A stretch of 10,802 nt of DNA, from assembly GCA_964555685.1 (NCBI GenBank), contig CAZKTO010000081.1:1-10802 (forward strand), given 5' to 3'. Position 1 is the first letter of the stretch. Each line of letters starts with the position of its first letter. The position numbers and the translations under genes were made by a program. Below the pieces are notes generated by a model, which saw only the letters and a list, made by a program, of their open reading frames with translations, was not told where the DNA came from and did no database searches. Below, piece by piece: positions 1 through 6,449 of the stretch. The DNA comes from CAZKTO01 sp964555685 (GTDB taxonomy: Bacteria > Chloroflexota > Dehalococcoidia > SHYB01).

Positions 1-20
1 AAAGATGGATTCGGAGTTTA

Positions 21-37
21 CCCTGAGCTTCGAAGGG
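21..37. repeat. Short copy of the CCTGAGC/CGAAGG interspersed repeat
   Basis: CCCTGAGCTTCGAAGGG is a near-palindromic, shortened version of the 19-base element seen at 2547-2565, 7720-7739, 7751-7769 and 10158-10176; it lacks two central bases. It lies in the 154-base stretch downstream of the DUF35 gene, where I see no gene and no convincing terminator. Confidence 0.6.
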
Positions 38-154
38 CCTCGAATGCGAAGACGCTTTCGGGGCTCTGAATGACAGCGTTTCTCATCTCTCTCGATAACT
101 AAATGACCCTGACGCTGGCGGCCGGCCCTCGCTGGAGCGCGGGATCGCGAGGCG

Positions 155-580
155 TTACGCCCGGGCGAACTTGGGCAGCGTCCAGTCCTCGGTCACGTCG
201 TCGAAGACGATCTTGACCGGCAGGCCGAAGCGCAGGTCCTCGTCCTTGGCGCCGTCGTTGAAGTTGCCCATCATCCGCACTCCCGGCGCGCCGTCCACAT
301 CGATGATGACGATGGGGAGCGGCAGCTCGTCGGCGAAACCCGGATGAAAGGCCTGGTGCGCCGTGACCCACGAGTGGACCTTGCCTTTGGGTTCCACCTG
401 GACCCACTCGACCTCGAAGGAGCCGCAGTGGCAGAGGGGCCGCGGGTAGTGGCGGAAGGTCCCACACTTGCCGCACCGCTGGAAGCGGAGCTCGTGCTTC
501 TTGCAGAACTCCCAGAATGGCTGGGTATCGCCCGTGGGCCGGGGCAGCGGTTTCTTGTACTGAGCGGTCGGGATAGGCAC
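155..580 (-). CDS. DUF35 Zn-ribbon/OB-fold protein, acyl-CoA-binding partner of the adjacent thiolase
   Basis: This 141-residue protein has the DUF35 layout: an N-terminal helix (TQPFWEFCKKHELRFQ), a rubredoxin-like Zn knuckle with Cys36, Cys39, Cys50 and Cys52, then an OB-fold beta barrel to the end (VHSWVTAHQAF, LPIVIIDVDG, PVKIVFDDV). In this family the OB fold binds the CoA moiety and the protein forms a complex with a thiolase-fold or HMG-CoA-synthase-type enzyme; I infer the same here because the thiolase gene ends only 13 bases upstream on the same strand. I chose the GTG at 580 because GGAGGA lies 4 bases before it. An in-frame ATG at 625 would overlap the thiolase stop and add a serine/proline-rich leader unlike the family. 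The last Cys pair is C-x-C rather than the usual C-x2-C. No signal peptide or membrane segment is seen. Confidence 0.88.
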   Translation of the reverse strand: MPIPTAQYKKPLPRPTGDTQPFWEFCKKHELRFQRCGKCGTFRHYPRPLCHCGSFEVEWVQVEPKGKVHSWVTAHQAFHPGFADELPLPIVIIDVDGAPGVRMMGNFNDGAKDEDLRFGLPVKIVFDDVTEDWTLPKFARA

Positions 581-593
581 GGAGTCCTCCGAA

Positions 594-1766
594 CTACTGC
601 TTGGTGAAGACGGCGAGGGCGCCATCGCCGAAGTCGCCGTAGCCGCTGACGAGGCAGACCTCGGCGTTCTTGACCTGCACGTCGCTGGCGCCGCGGACCT
701 GCTTGACGCCCTCGACGATGTGGTTCATGCCCATGATGTGGCCCTGGGAGAGGAGGCCGCCGTGCGTATTCACCGGCAGCTGGCCGCCGATCTGGATGCG
801 CCCGCCCTCCACGAAAGCGCCGCCCTCACCCTTCTTGCAGAACCCGATATCCTCCAGCTGGTTGATGACCGTGAAGGTGAAGCAGTCGTAGATCTCGGCC
901 ACGTCCACGTCCTTGGGCTGGAGACCGGACATCTCGAAGACGCGCGGGGCCAGCTTGGCGATGCCGAAGACGGTCATATCGGGCCGCTGGGTGATGGAGC
1001 TGGGCGAGTCCGGGTGCGCCTCGCCGAAGCCGCTGATGTAGACCGGCGTCTTCTTGAGGGCCTTGGCTCGTTCCGGCGTGGTGATGACGCAGGCGGCGGC
1101 GCCGTCCGTCTGGAGACAGCAATCGAACAGGCGGAAGGGGTCCGCCAGCATGCGCGACTTCTGGTGGTCCTCGATAGTGATCGGGCCGGCGTCCTTCATC
1201 TGCGCGTTCTTCTGCATGACGGCGTGCTTGCGCATGGCCACCGCCACCTCGGCGAACTGGCGGCTGGTGGTGCCGTACCGCTGCATGTGCCGGCGGGCCA
1301 TGGGGCCGTACCAGAGCATGGGCGCCACCAGGCCGTAGATGTACTCGAACTCGCCCATGGTCCGCATGGGCCCCGAGGCGATGCCCGCGCCGATGGACTG
1401 GGCCGTGCGCGAGCCCGAGTAGCCGTTCCGGCCGGAGACCAGGAGGACATAGTTGCAGATGCCGGAGGCCACGGCCAGCACGCCGTTCTGGATGGCCGCG
1501 CAGGGGCTGGCGCCGCCCATGCTGATGGAGGCGGAGAAGCGCAGGTCCTTGATGCCCAGGTTCGTGGCGAAGTCCTCGGCCGTGGCGCCCGCCGCCTGGG
1601 GCAGCACGCCATCGATATCGCCGGGCTTGAGGCCCGCGTCCTCGATGGCGCGCATGCAGGCCGTGAGCTGGAGCGTCAGGTCCGTCATGCCGGACTTGCG
1701 CGAGTAGGCCGTCTCGCCGATGCCTGCGACGCAGGCCTTGTTGCTGAAATCTTTCGCTTTGTACAT
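594..1766 (-). CDS. Thiolase-fold enzyme of the SCP-x/Ltp lipid-transfer group (paralogue 1)
   Basis: This 390-residue cytoplasmic protein matches thiolase-family enzymes often annotated acetyl-CoA acetyltransferase or lipid-transfer protein. Recognisable segments are KACVAGIGETAYSR at the N-terminus, GGASPCAAIQNG (84-95), ARRHMQRYGTT (157-167), DCCLQTDGAAACVIT (215-229), EIYDCFTF (291-298), GFCKKGEGGAFV (308-319) and NTHGGLLSQGHIMG (333-346). The site where biosynthetic thiolases carry the nucleophilic C-x-S-G appears to read GGAS, so classical thiolysis is doubtful. Tyr293 and His343 occupy the positions of the two catalytic tyrosines reported for Ltp2-type aldolases. The ATG at 1766 is chosen because AGGAGG lies 8 bases upstream and a strong promoter sits at 1807-1835; a start at 1895 would put that promoter inside the gene. 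It is probably co-transcribed with the DUF35 gene. The substrate is unknown: beta-keto or beta-hydroxy acyl-CoA of fatty, steroid or branched-chain type is plausible. Confidence 0.88.
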   Translation of the reverse strand: MYKAKDFSNKACVAGIGETAYSRKSGMTDLTLQLTACMRAIEDAGLKPGDIDGVLPQAAGATAEDFATNLGIKDLRFSASISMGGASPCAAIQNGVLAVASGICNYVLLVSGRNGYSGSRTAQSIGAGIASGPMRTMGEFEYIYGLVAPMLWYGPMARRHMQRYGTTSRQFAEVAVAMRKHAVMQKNAQMKDAGPITIEDHQKSRMLADPFRLFDCCLQTDGAAACVITTPERAKALKKTPVYISGFGEAHPDSPSSITQRPDMTVFGIAKLAPRVFEMSGLQPKDVDVAEIYDCFTFTVINQLEDIGFCKKGEGGAFVEGGRIQIGGQLPVNTHGGLLSQGHIMGMNHIVEGVKQVRGASDVQVKNAEVCLVSGYGDFGDGALAVFTKQ

Positions 1767-1806
1767 GCGGGTCCCCTCCTGGAATCGCGCCGGCGCAGCG
1801 TCCCCC

Positions 1807-1835
1807 ATCATAGGTGGGTGGGGCGCGGGCGTCAA
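1807..1835 (-). promoter_or_regulatory. Sigma70-type promoter for the thiolase-DUF35 pair
   Basis: Reading the minus strand, TTGACG (1835-1830) is followed after exactly 17 bases by TATGAT (1812-1807). Transcription would start near 1800, about 34 bases before the ATG at 1766, with AGGAGG in between. Five of six bases match the consensus in each hexamer. Confidence 0.75.
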
Positions 1836-1885
1836 CTGGAGAGAATAAGCGAGCCCTGGCTCACGAACGAGGTGCGGGACGCCGC

Positions 1886-1913
1886 ACCGAGGCACGGCGC
1901 GCCGTGCCTCGGT
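1886..1913. repeat. Perfect 28-bp palindrome between the epoxide-hydrolase-like gene and the thiolase promoter
   Basis: The half-site ACCGAGGCACGGCG is followed directly by its exact reverse complement, with no loop. It lies 38 bases after the stop of the upstream gene (1952) and about 50 bases upstream of the thiolase -35 box. With no T-run beside it, it is not a standard intrinsic terminator. It could be an operator for a dimeric regulator, an unusual terminator or a cruciform-forming repeat; I cannot decide from sequence alone. Confidence 0.7.
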
Positions 1914-1951
1914 CGCGCCGATCCCACACAGACGCCGCAGGGGCCTCCGAG

Positions 1952-2314
1952 CTACCCGCCCTGGCTCATCCCGCGGTCGAAGTAGTCGCGCCAGGCCTTG
2001 ATCTTCCCGCGCTCGAGCTCGAAGACCCCCACGACCGGCAGCGCGATCCTCCGCCCCTCGATGGTCATCCGATCGATGCGCTCGTTGATGACCACGTTGC
2101 CCTGGGCCACCTGGTTGCGGATCTCGAACCGCACGTCCTTGAGCTGCGTAGCCATGCCCGCCAGCGCCTTGCGGATCGTCTCGCGGCCGTTGTAGGGCGC
2201 CATGGGGATGTTATGGTAGACGGCGTCCTCCGTGAAGTAGCCCGCCAGCTCCTCCGCGTTCATCCGCGTCCACGCCTTGCAGAACTCGGTCACGGTCTTC
2301 GCGTTGTCGGCCAC
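1952..2314 (-). CDS. Limonene-1,2-epoxide-hydrolase-like protein (SnoaL/NTF2 fold)
   Basis: This 120-residue NTF2-fold protein keeps the residues that define limonene-1,2-epoxide hydrolases: the Arg-Asp pair in NERIDRM (Arg79, Asp81), the second Asp in WRDYFD (Asp110), and Tyr33 and Asn35 in VYHNIP. The known triad is Asp-Arg-Asp with Tyr and Asn holding the catalytic water. The spacing Asn35 to Arg79 is 44 residues, as in the Rhodococcus enzyme; Arg79/Asp81 to Asp110 is two residues shorter. The expected reaction is one-step opening of an epoxide to a vicinal diol without a covalent intermediate; the substrate is unknown. The GTG at 2314 is preferred over the in-frame ATG at 2332 because AGGAGG (2326-2321) lies 6 bases before the GTG and inside the longer version. 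It is encoded upstream of the thiolase on the same strand, suggesting a shared catabolic role. A ketosteroid-isomerase-like or SnoaL cyclase role is less likely given the intact triad. Confidence 0.82.
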   Translation of the reverse strand: MADNAKTVTEFCKAWTRMNAEELAGYFTEDAVYHNIPMAPYNGRETIRKALAGMATQLKDVRFEIRNQVAQGNVVINERIDRMTIEGRRIALPVVGVFELERGKIKAWRDYFDRGMSQGG

Positions 2315-2360
2315 GTCGCACCTCCTGGTCATGCGCTGCCCGCCGTGGGCGCCGGGCGAG

Positions 2361-2372
2361 GGCAGTATAGCA
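2361..2372 (-). promoter_or_regulatory. Possible extended -10 promoter for the epoxide-hydrolase-like gene
   Basis: On the minus strand the bases read TGCTATACT (2372-2364), an extended -10 element. Transcription would start near 2357, about 43 bases ahead of the GTG at 2314. I see no good -35 hexamer at the usual spacing. A TATACT on the plus strand at 2388-2393 is also present without a -35. Confidence 0.4.
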
Positions 2373-2442
2373 GGGCGCCGTTTCTCGTATACTGGTACGC
2401 GCCAACCGCTCCCCGGCGGTCAGCATCATGAAAACGGGGAGT

Positions 2443-2565
2443 GGAGAGGGGCTCGGCCCCTCTCCCGGGGGTCTGGGGGTGTCCCCCAGATTCATTATTT
2501 TTCCTTCCCCCCGCTCCCTTTCCAAGGGAGCGGGGGCCAGGCGCCGTCCTGAGTCTATCGAAGGA
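2443..2565. repeat. Composite intergenic repeat: three GC-rich hairpins plus the 19-base interspersed repeat
   Basis: Three perfect hairpins follow each other: 10-bp arms at 2443-2452/2456-2465 (loop TCG), 8-bp arms at 2472-2479/2483-2490 (loop TGT) and 13-bp arms at 2508-2520/2524-2536 (loop TCC). They are followed by TCCTGAGTCTATCGAAGGA at 2547-2565. The block fills most of the 266-base gap between the epoxide-hydrolase-like gene and proS, which contains no ORF I would support. Similar pieces recur at 6922-6957, 10102-10193 and 10702-10783. Confidence 0.8.
2472..2502 (+). terminator. Hairpin plus T-rich tract in the proS leader; possible terminator or attenuator
   Basis: The 8-bp G/C-rich stem TCTGGGGG-TGT-CCCCCAGA is followed at once by TTCATTATTTTT. 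In plus-strand RNA this is the shape of an intrinsic terminator. No plus-strand gene ends upstream in the window, so if it works it would sit in the proS leader; it may also be only part of the repeat block. Confidence 0.35.
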
Positions 2566-2580
2566 GGGTGAGGGTTCCGC

Positions 2581-4387
2581 GTGCGACTCTCCCAGCTCTT
2601 CGGCAAGACCCTGCGCGAGGACCCGGCCGAGGCCGAGAGCGTCAGTCACAGGCTGCTCCTCAAGGCCGGCCTCATCGCGCCCCTCACCGCCGGCGTGGCC
2701 GCCGTCCACATCGTGAGGCCCGACGAGATTGCGCGGGCCTTGCGCGAGCCTGGCAGCGTCGGAACGTTGCTGACGTAGGATGCCCGCCGTGGGACGGCTN
2801 NNNNNNNNNATCCTGCCCCTGGGCTGGCGCGCCGTCAAGAAGATCGAGCGCGTCATCCGTGAGGAGATGGACGCTGCCGGCGGCCAGGAGCTCCACATGC
2901 CCGTGCTCCAGCCCTTGGAGCTCTGGGAGGAGAGCGGCCGGCGCGCCGCCTTCGGCCAGAACCTCTTCCACCTCAAGGACCGCCGCGACCGCGAGCTGGT
3001 CCTGGCGCCGACGCACGAGGAGGTCATCACCCAGCTCGTCCGCCACAACGTCAGCTCGTACCGGGACCTCCCGCAGATGCTCTACCAGATCCAGACCAAG
3101 TTCCGCGACGAGCCCCGGCCGCGCGGCGGCCTCCTGCGCGTCCGCGAGTTCGATATGAAGGACGCCTACAGCTTCGACACCGACCAGGACGCCCTCGAGG
3201 CCAGCTACCAGAAGATGCTCCAGGCCTACCGCAACATCTTCTCGCGCTGCGGCCTGCCGTCCCTGGCCGTCGAGGCCGATAGCGGCGCCATCGGCGGCAA
3301 GGACTCCCACGAGTTCATCCTGCTGGCGGAGCGCGGCGAGGACATCATCATCCGCTGCCCGGCGTGCGGCTACGCCGCGAACCAGGAGCGGGCGCACAGC
3401 GTCAAAGCGCCGGGCTATCTGGAGCCGCTGCAGCCTTTGCGGCCCGTGGCCACCCCAGGCGCCCGCACCATCGAGGAGGTCTCCCGCTTCCTCGGCGTGC
3501 CGAAGAACCGGACGCTGAAGGCGGTCTTCTACACCATCGACGGCCAGGTGACGCTGGTGACGGTCCGCGGCGACTTCGAGGTGAACGAGGTCAAGCTGAA
3601 GAACCTGCTGAAGGCCCACGACATGCGCCTCGCCACCGACCGCGAGGTCGAGGCGGCGGGCCTTGTCGCCGGCGCGGCCTCGCCCGTCGGACTCAAGGGC
3701 ATCAAGGTGGTGGCCGACGACTCCATTACCGTGGGCGTGAACTTCGTCGTGGGGGCCAACAAGCCCGATACGCACCTGCTCAACGCCAACTACCCGCGCG
3801 ACTTCCAGGTCGAAGTCATGGCCGATATCGCCCGGGCCGAGGAGGGCTACGGCTGCCCCCGCTGTGGAGAGCCGCTCCGGGCGCATCGCGGCATCGAGGT
3901 GGGGCACGTCTTCAAGCTGGGGACGTTCTTCAGCGAGCGCCTGGGCGCCATGTACCTGGACCGCCAGGGCGTCCAGCGCCCCATCGTCATGGGCTCCTAC
4001 GGCATCGGCGTGGGGCGCCTGCTGGCCGCGGCCGTCGAGCAGAACCACGACGACAAGGGGATCGTCTGGCCGGCGCCCATCGCGCCGTTCCAGGTGCATC
4101 TCGTGGGACTTCAACTCGACAAGCCCGAGGTGGCCGAGGCGGCCCAGCGCCTCTACGATGACCTCCAGCGCCAGGGCCTCGAGGTGCTCTTCGACGACCG
4201 CGACGCGACGCCCGGCGTGAAGTTCAACGACGCCGACCTGCTAGGGATGCCGGTGCGCCTGACGGTGAGCCCGCGGACGATGAAACAAGGCGTGGTCGAG
4301 GTGAAGCGCCGCACGGAGGCGAAGCCCACGCTCGTCCCGGCGGCGGAGGTGGGGGAGGTGGTGCGGAAGGAACTACAGGCAAAATAA
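2581..4387 (+). CDS. proS: Prolyl-tRNA synthetase, interrupted by an assembly gap
   Basis: This is a class II bacterial-type ProRS that charges tRNA-Pro and edits Ala-tRNA-Pro. The N-terminal piece (GTG at 2581, MRLSQLFGKTLREDP to LTAGV at 2697) and the large piece from 2810 (ILPLGWRAVKKIE onward) belong to one protein. Rejoined with about two missing codons it would be about 566 residues, the usual length for the editing-domain form. Motif 2 (RPRGGLLRVREFDMKD) lies near 3116-3163 and motif 3 (YGIGVGRLL) near 3997-4023. The YbaK-like editing insertion spans roughly 3440-3850, with TLKAVFY holding the conserved lysine. It is flanked by two C-x2-C pairs (CPACG near 3358, CPRCG near 3855) that may form a zinc knuckle. 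The anticodon-binding domain runs from about 4087 to the end. Bases 2698-2809 do not belong to ProRS. The start is supported by the conserved N-terminus; TGAGGG lies 6 bases upstream. The stop overlaps the next gene by one base. Confidence 0.9.
2698..2809. other. Unrelated ~100-base segment plus 10-N gap inside proS (probable misassembly)
   Basis: After the conserved LTAGV, the reading frame turns into AAVHIVRPDEIARAL...GSVGTLLT and stops at 2778. The ending resembles the C-terminus of acetylglutamate-kinase-type amino-acid kinases (GV-x2-VHI ... GxGT). Ns follow at 2800-2809, and ProRS resumes at 2810 exactly where two missing codons would place it. Both families code Ala-Gly-Val here, so a short shared GCCGGCGTG could have caused a false join. 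The kinase resemblance rests on about 28 residues and is tentative. Confidence 0.65.
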
Positions 4388-5331
4388 TGGCTTCTTCAAA
4401 ACGAGTTCGTAATTCTCAAACCCGTCGCTTCGGTATCGGCGAGTGGTACGGATTCCTGTTCACTGAGCTTTCGGCTGAGCAAAGAAGAACATTTGCCGAG
4501 TTACAATTGTCCGGTACTCGGCACGATATTCCGCGCTGTCCCTTTTTGTCCACACCCGAGCGTGAGATCGTATGCAACAAGAAAGGTGGTGTCTGCTCGC
4601 TCCGCCTCTACGAGCTTCAGGCAAATGCCGCTACGGCCCACGTGGCATCCGGAGAGCTTGGCAGACTCAGGACAGTATGTCCCAACCGCTTCGAAGAAGA
4701 CCGCCTGATATACCGATGGGTCAGTGAAACACTTCTGGGAGTGCAACAAGCCCGTATCGCTCCGGAGGTAAGCTTCCTCCAACGGCTGGGGTCAGATGAC
4801 CAAGATCCGCAGGAGCCTCGGGGGCGCGAAGACGTTGGACGTATTGATAAGGTTCTGGTGGTACCAAACTCGGATCCGCTCATGTGGTGCGCCCTGGAGG
4901 TTCAAGCAGTTTACTTTTCTGGCCGCGAGATGGCGCAAGAGTGGCATGTAATTCGTAACCACCCCGGACCTGGCATTCCCTTCCCGGCAGCGCACCGTCG
5001 TCCCGACTACAGAAGTAGCGGCCCAAAGCGCCTGATGCCACAGCTTCAAATTAAGGTGCCATCCCTCCGACGTTGGGGGAAAAAGATGGCGGTGGTCGTA
5101 GACGAGGACTTTTGGGCCGCAATGGCTCCGATGGAAACCGTGAGGGATGTTTCAAATTGCGATATCGCCTGGTTTGTTGTCGGCTACGATGAGGAGAGAG
5201 GACGAGCGCGGCTTCGCAAACGGGAGGTGTACTTTACGACGTTGGAGCGTTCAATCGAGGGGCTGACTGCTGGGGTGCCCGTGAGTCTCGAGGTATTCGA
5301 GCAACAAATTAGGGCTAAGTTGCGCCGGTGA
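4387..5331 (+). CDS. NotI-family type II restriction endonuclease
   Basis: This 314-residue protein carries the signature of the NotI family. Four cysteines in CPFL (Cys51), VCNKKG (Cys63), GVC (Cys70) and VCPNR (Cys98) match the NotI Cys4 site, which binds iron. Downstream are Asp154 (GRIDKVLV) and the E-x-Q pair Glu171/Gln173 in LEVQAVYFSG, matching the NotI variant of the PD-(D/E)xK core, where Gln replaces the usual Lys. The expected role is cleavage of unmodified foreign DNA at a specific site; the site cannot be read from sequence. The ATG overlaps the proS stop (TAATG), so translation may be coupled; the nearest SD-like AAGGA is about 14 bases away. Base composition drops sharply: bases 4501-4560 are about 53% G+C against about 67% for 4081-4140 in proS. 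It is convergent with the methyltransferase, with one base between the ends, which supports a restriction-modification pair gained by transfer. NotI itself is somewhat longer (about 380 residues). Confidence 0.88.
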   Translation: MASSKRVRNSQTRRFGIGEWYGFLFTELSAEQRRTFAELQLSGTRHDIPRCPFLSTPEREIVCNKKGGVCSLRLYELQANAATAHVASGELGRLRTVCPNRFEEDRLIYRWVSETLLGVQQARIAPEVSFLQRLGSDDQDPQEPRGREDVGRIDKVLVVPNSDPLMWCALEVQAVYFSGREMAQEWHVIRNHPGPGIPFPAAHRRPDYRSSGPKRLMPQLQIKVPSLRRWGKKMAVVVDEDFWAAMAPMETVRDVSNCDIAWFVVGYDEERGRARLRKREVYFTTLERSIEGLTAGVPVSLEVFEQQIRAKLRR

Positions 5332-5332
5332 T

Positions 5333-6253
5333 TCACTGAAGCCATCTCAAGTCACGTGCAATCATTAGCTCGTACATTTTGGCATGTTTCGTTGTCTTCA
5401 TTAAGACTTTATCTATCTGGAATCTGAACTTGGTTGCAAGTACCCGAATTCCCTCTGCTTCATCATAGGTGAGGAGAAAGTCGGCTGCGACGTTAGACAG
5501 CACGTGAAAAAGCGTCTCGTGCGCAACCTCGGAGTGCATATACAGCCGACCTCCCGCGACAGTATAGGGAGGGTCCACGAAAAGCACGTGCCGTGCGCTT
5601 TGTCCGTAGCGTCTCGACCACTCAATCCCGTCTCCCTGGATAAAGCTGATGCGGTTTCGACGCCCGTGAATTGCAAGAATCCGGTTACGTAGCGTATCTG
5701 GGTACCAGCGCGACCGAAGACCGCGCCCATTCTCACCGTTCTTTACTTTGGAAGCGCCCGGAGCGATGATCCCTCCATAGTGCACGCGGTTCTTGAGCAG
5801 CGTCTGGAATGCTTGGTCTGTGCGAGAAGCGGGCTCCGCTGCCAATACTCGATCGACGTTGTCGTGGGTGATCTCAAAATCACCGATGCGGCGTGCAAGT
5901 TCCGGTCCATCGTCACTGAGTATCGTTTCCCATACTGCGGCGACGTCATCGTCCAACTCAACGAGGACGGCCTCGTCCACCAGGTCCTCGAACACCGCCG
6001 TGAGTCCTACGATCGCCCCCCCAGCAAATGGCTCCACCAATCGCCGTGGTTTAACTGGTTGAGCGGCAAGCCACTTCCGCACAGTTGGCACCAGCCAGGT
6101 CTTGCCACCCGGATACCGGAAAGGGCTTAACTGCGGGACGGTAGCTACGTTTACTACTTCGCTATCTGGGGTTGGCGGAACCGTGACTGGGACTTCTAGA
6201 GTAGGTACCATCGAAGCCAACTCGTGGATGTTCTGGCTATGTAGTCTCTCCAC
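5333..6253 (-). CDS. Dam/D12-class N6-adenine DNA methyltransferase
   Basis: The 306-residue protein has the alpha-group order of motifs: PFRYPGGK (44-51, motif X), EPFAGGA (74-80, motif I, S-adenosylmethionine binding) and DPPY (227-230, motif IV, catalytic), then THE-like C-terminal KMYELMI. D12 enzymes transfer a methyl group to the N6 of adenine within a short target. Its partner is the convergent NotI-like nuclease, whose cognate sites it should protect. The first 40 residues are Pro/Val-rich and precede the domain. The GTG at 6253 has GGAG 9 bases upstream; an ATG at 6211 is possible but lacks a clear ribosome site. A likely promoter is at 6293-6322. G+C content is lower than in the flanking housekeeping genes, consistent with joint acquisition with the nuclease. 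No regulatory C-protein gene is seen. Confidence 0.9.
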   Translation of the reverse strand: MERLHSQNIHELASMVPTLEVPVTVPPTPDSEVVNVATVPQLSPFRYPGGKTWLVPTVRKWLAAQPVKPRRLVEPFAGGAIVGLTAVFEDLVDEAVLVELDDDVAAVWETILSDDGPELARRIGDFEITHDNVDRVLAAEPASRTDQAFQTLLKNRVHYGGIIAPGASKVKNGENGRGLRSRWYPDTLRNRILAIHGRRNRISFIQGDGIEWSRRYGQSARHVLFVDPPYTVAGGRLYMHSEVAHETLFHVLSNVAADFLLTYDEAEGIRVLATKFRFQIDKVLMKTTKHAKMYELMIARDLRWLQ

Positions 6254-6292
6254 GCTTTAGAACTCCGTCAAGACCCGATTGGCACCGGATTG

Positions 6293-6322
6293 AGTTTATC
6301 CTGGAAGGTCATGCCGTGTCAC
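6293..6322 (-). promoter_or_regulatory. Possible promoter for the methyltransferase gene
   Basis: On the minus strand GTGACA (6322-6317) is followed after 18 bases by TAAACT (6298-6293). Transcription would start near 6286, about 33 bases before the GTG at 6253. Own-promoter expression would let the methyltransferase be made independently of the proS-linked nuclease. Confidence 0.45.
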
Positions 6323-6427
6323 TCCCCTCGCACCCTTGTGACTGTAGCTCCTCGCCCACCTACCGCGGGTCACCGACATCCGATCAGTAGACTCCTTGGT
6401 TTCATCGTCAGCATCCCCTCCCTCCCC

Positions 6428-6436
6428 TGTTACAAT
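6428..6436 (+). promoter_or_regulatory. Possible extended -10 promoter for nrdJ
   Basis: TGTTACAAT is an extended -10 element 13 bases before the ATG at 6450. No -35 box is visible at 16-18 bases. Transcription would begin around 6443, giving a very short or leaderless message, which fits the lack of a clear ribosome-binding site before 6450. I see no AdoCbl riboswitch in the short 196-base region upstream. Confidence 0.4.
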
Positions 6437-6449
6437 TGACCTGAGACCC

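Noticed and set aside
581..625. Longer start for the DUF35 gene at ATG 625
   Set aside because: It overlaps the thiolase stop and adds a Ser/Pro-rich leader, while GGAGGA sits just ahead of the GTG at 580.
1767..1895. Longer start for thiolase paralogue 1 at 1895
   Set aside because: The extra 43 residues span a strong promoter and the ribosome-binding site of the ATG at 1766.
2333..2580. T-box or other riboswitch ahead of proS
   Set aside because: No T-box core sequence or specifier stem could be recognised; the hairpins match the repeat family seen elsewhere.
6254..6449. Cobalamin riboswitch controlling nrdJ
   Set aside because: The stretch is only 196 bases, is shared with the methyltransferase promoter and shows no B12-box-like core.
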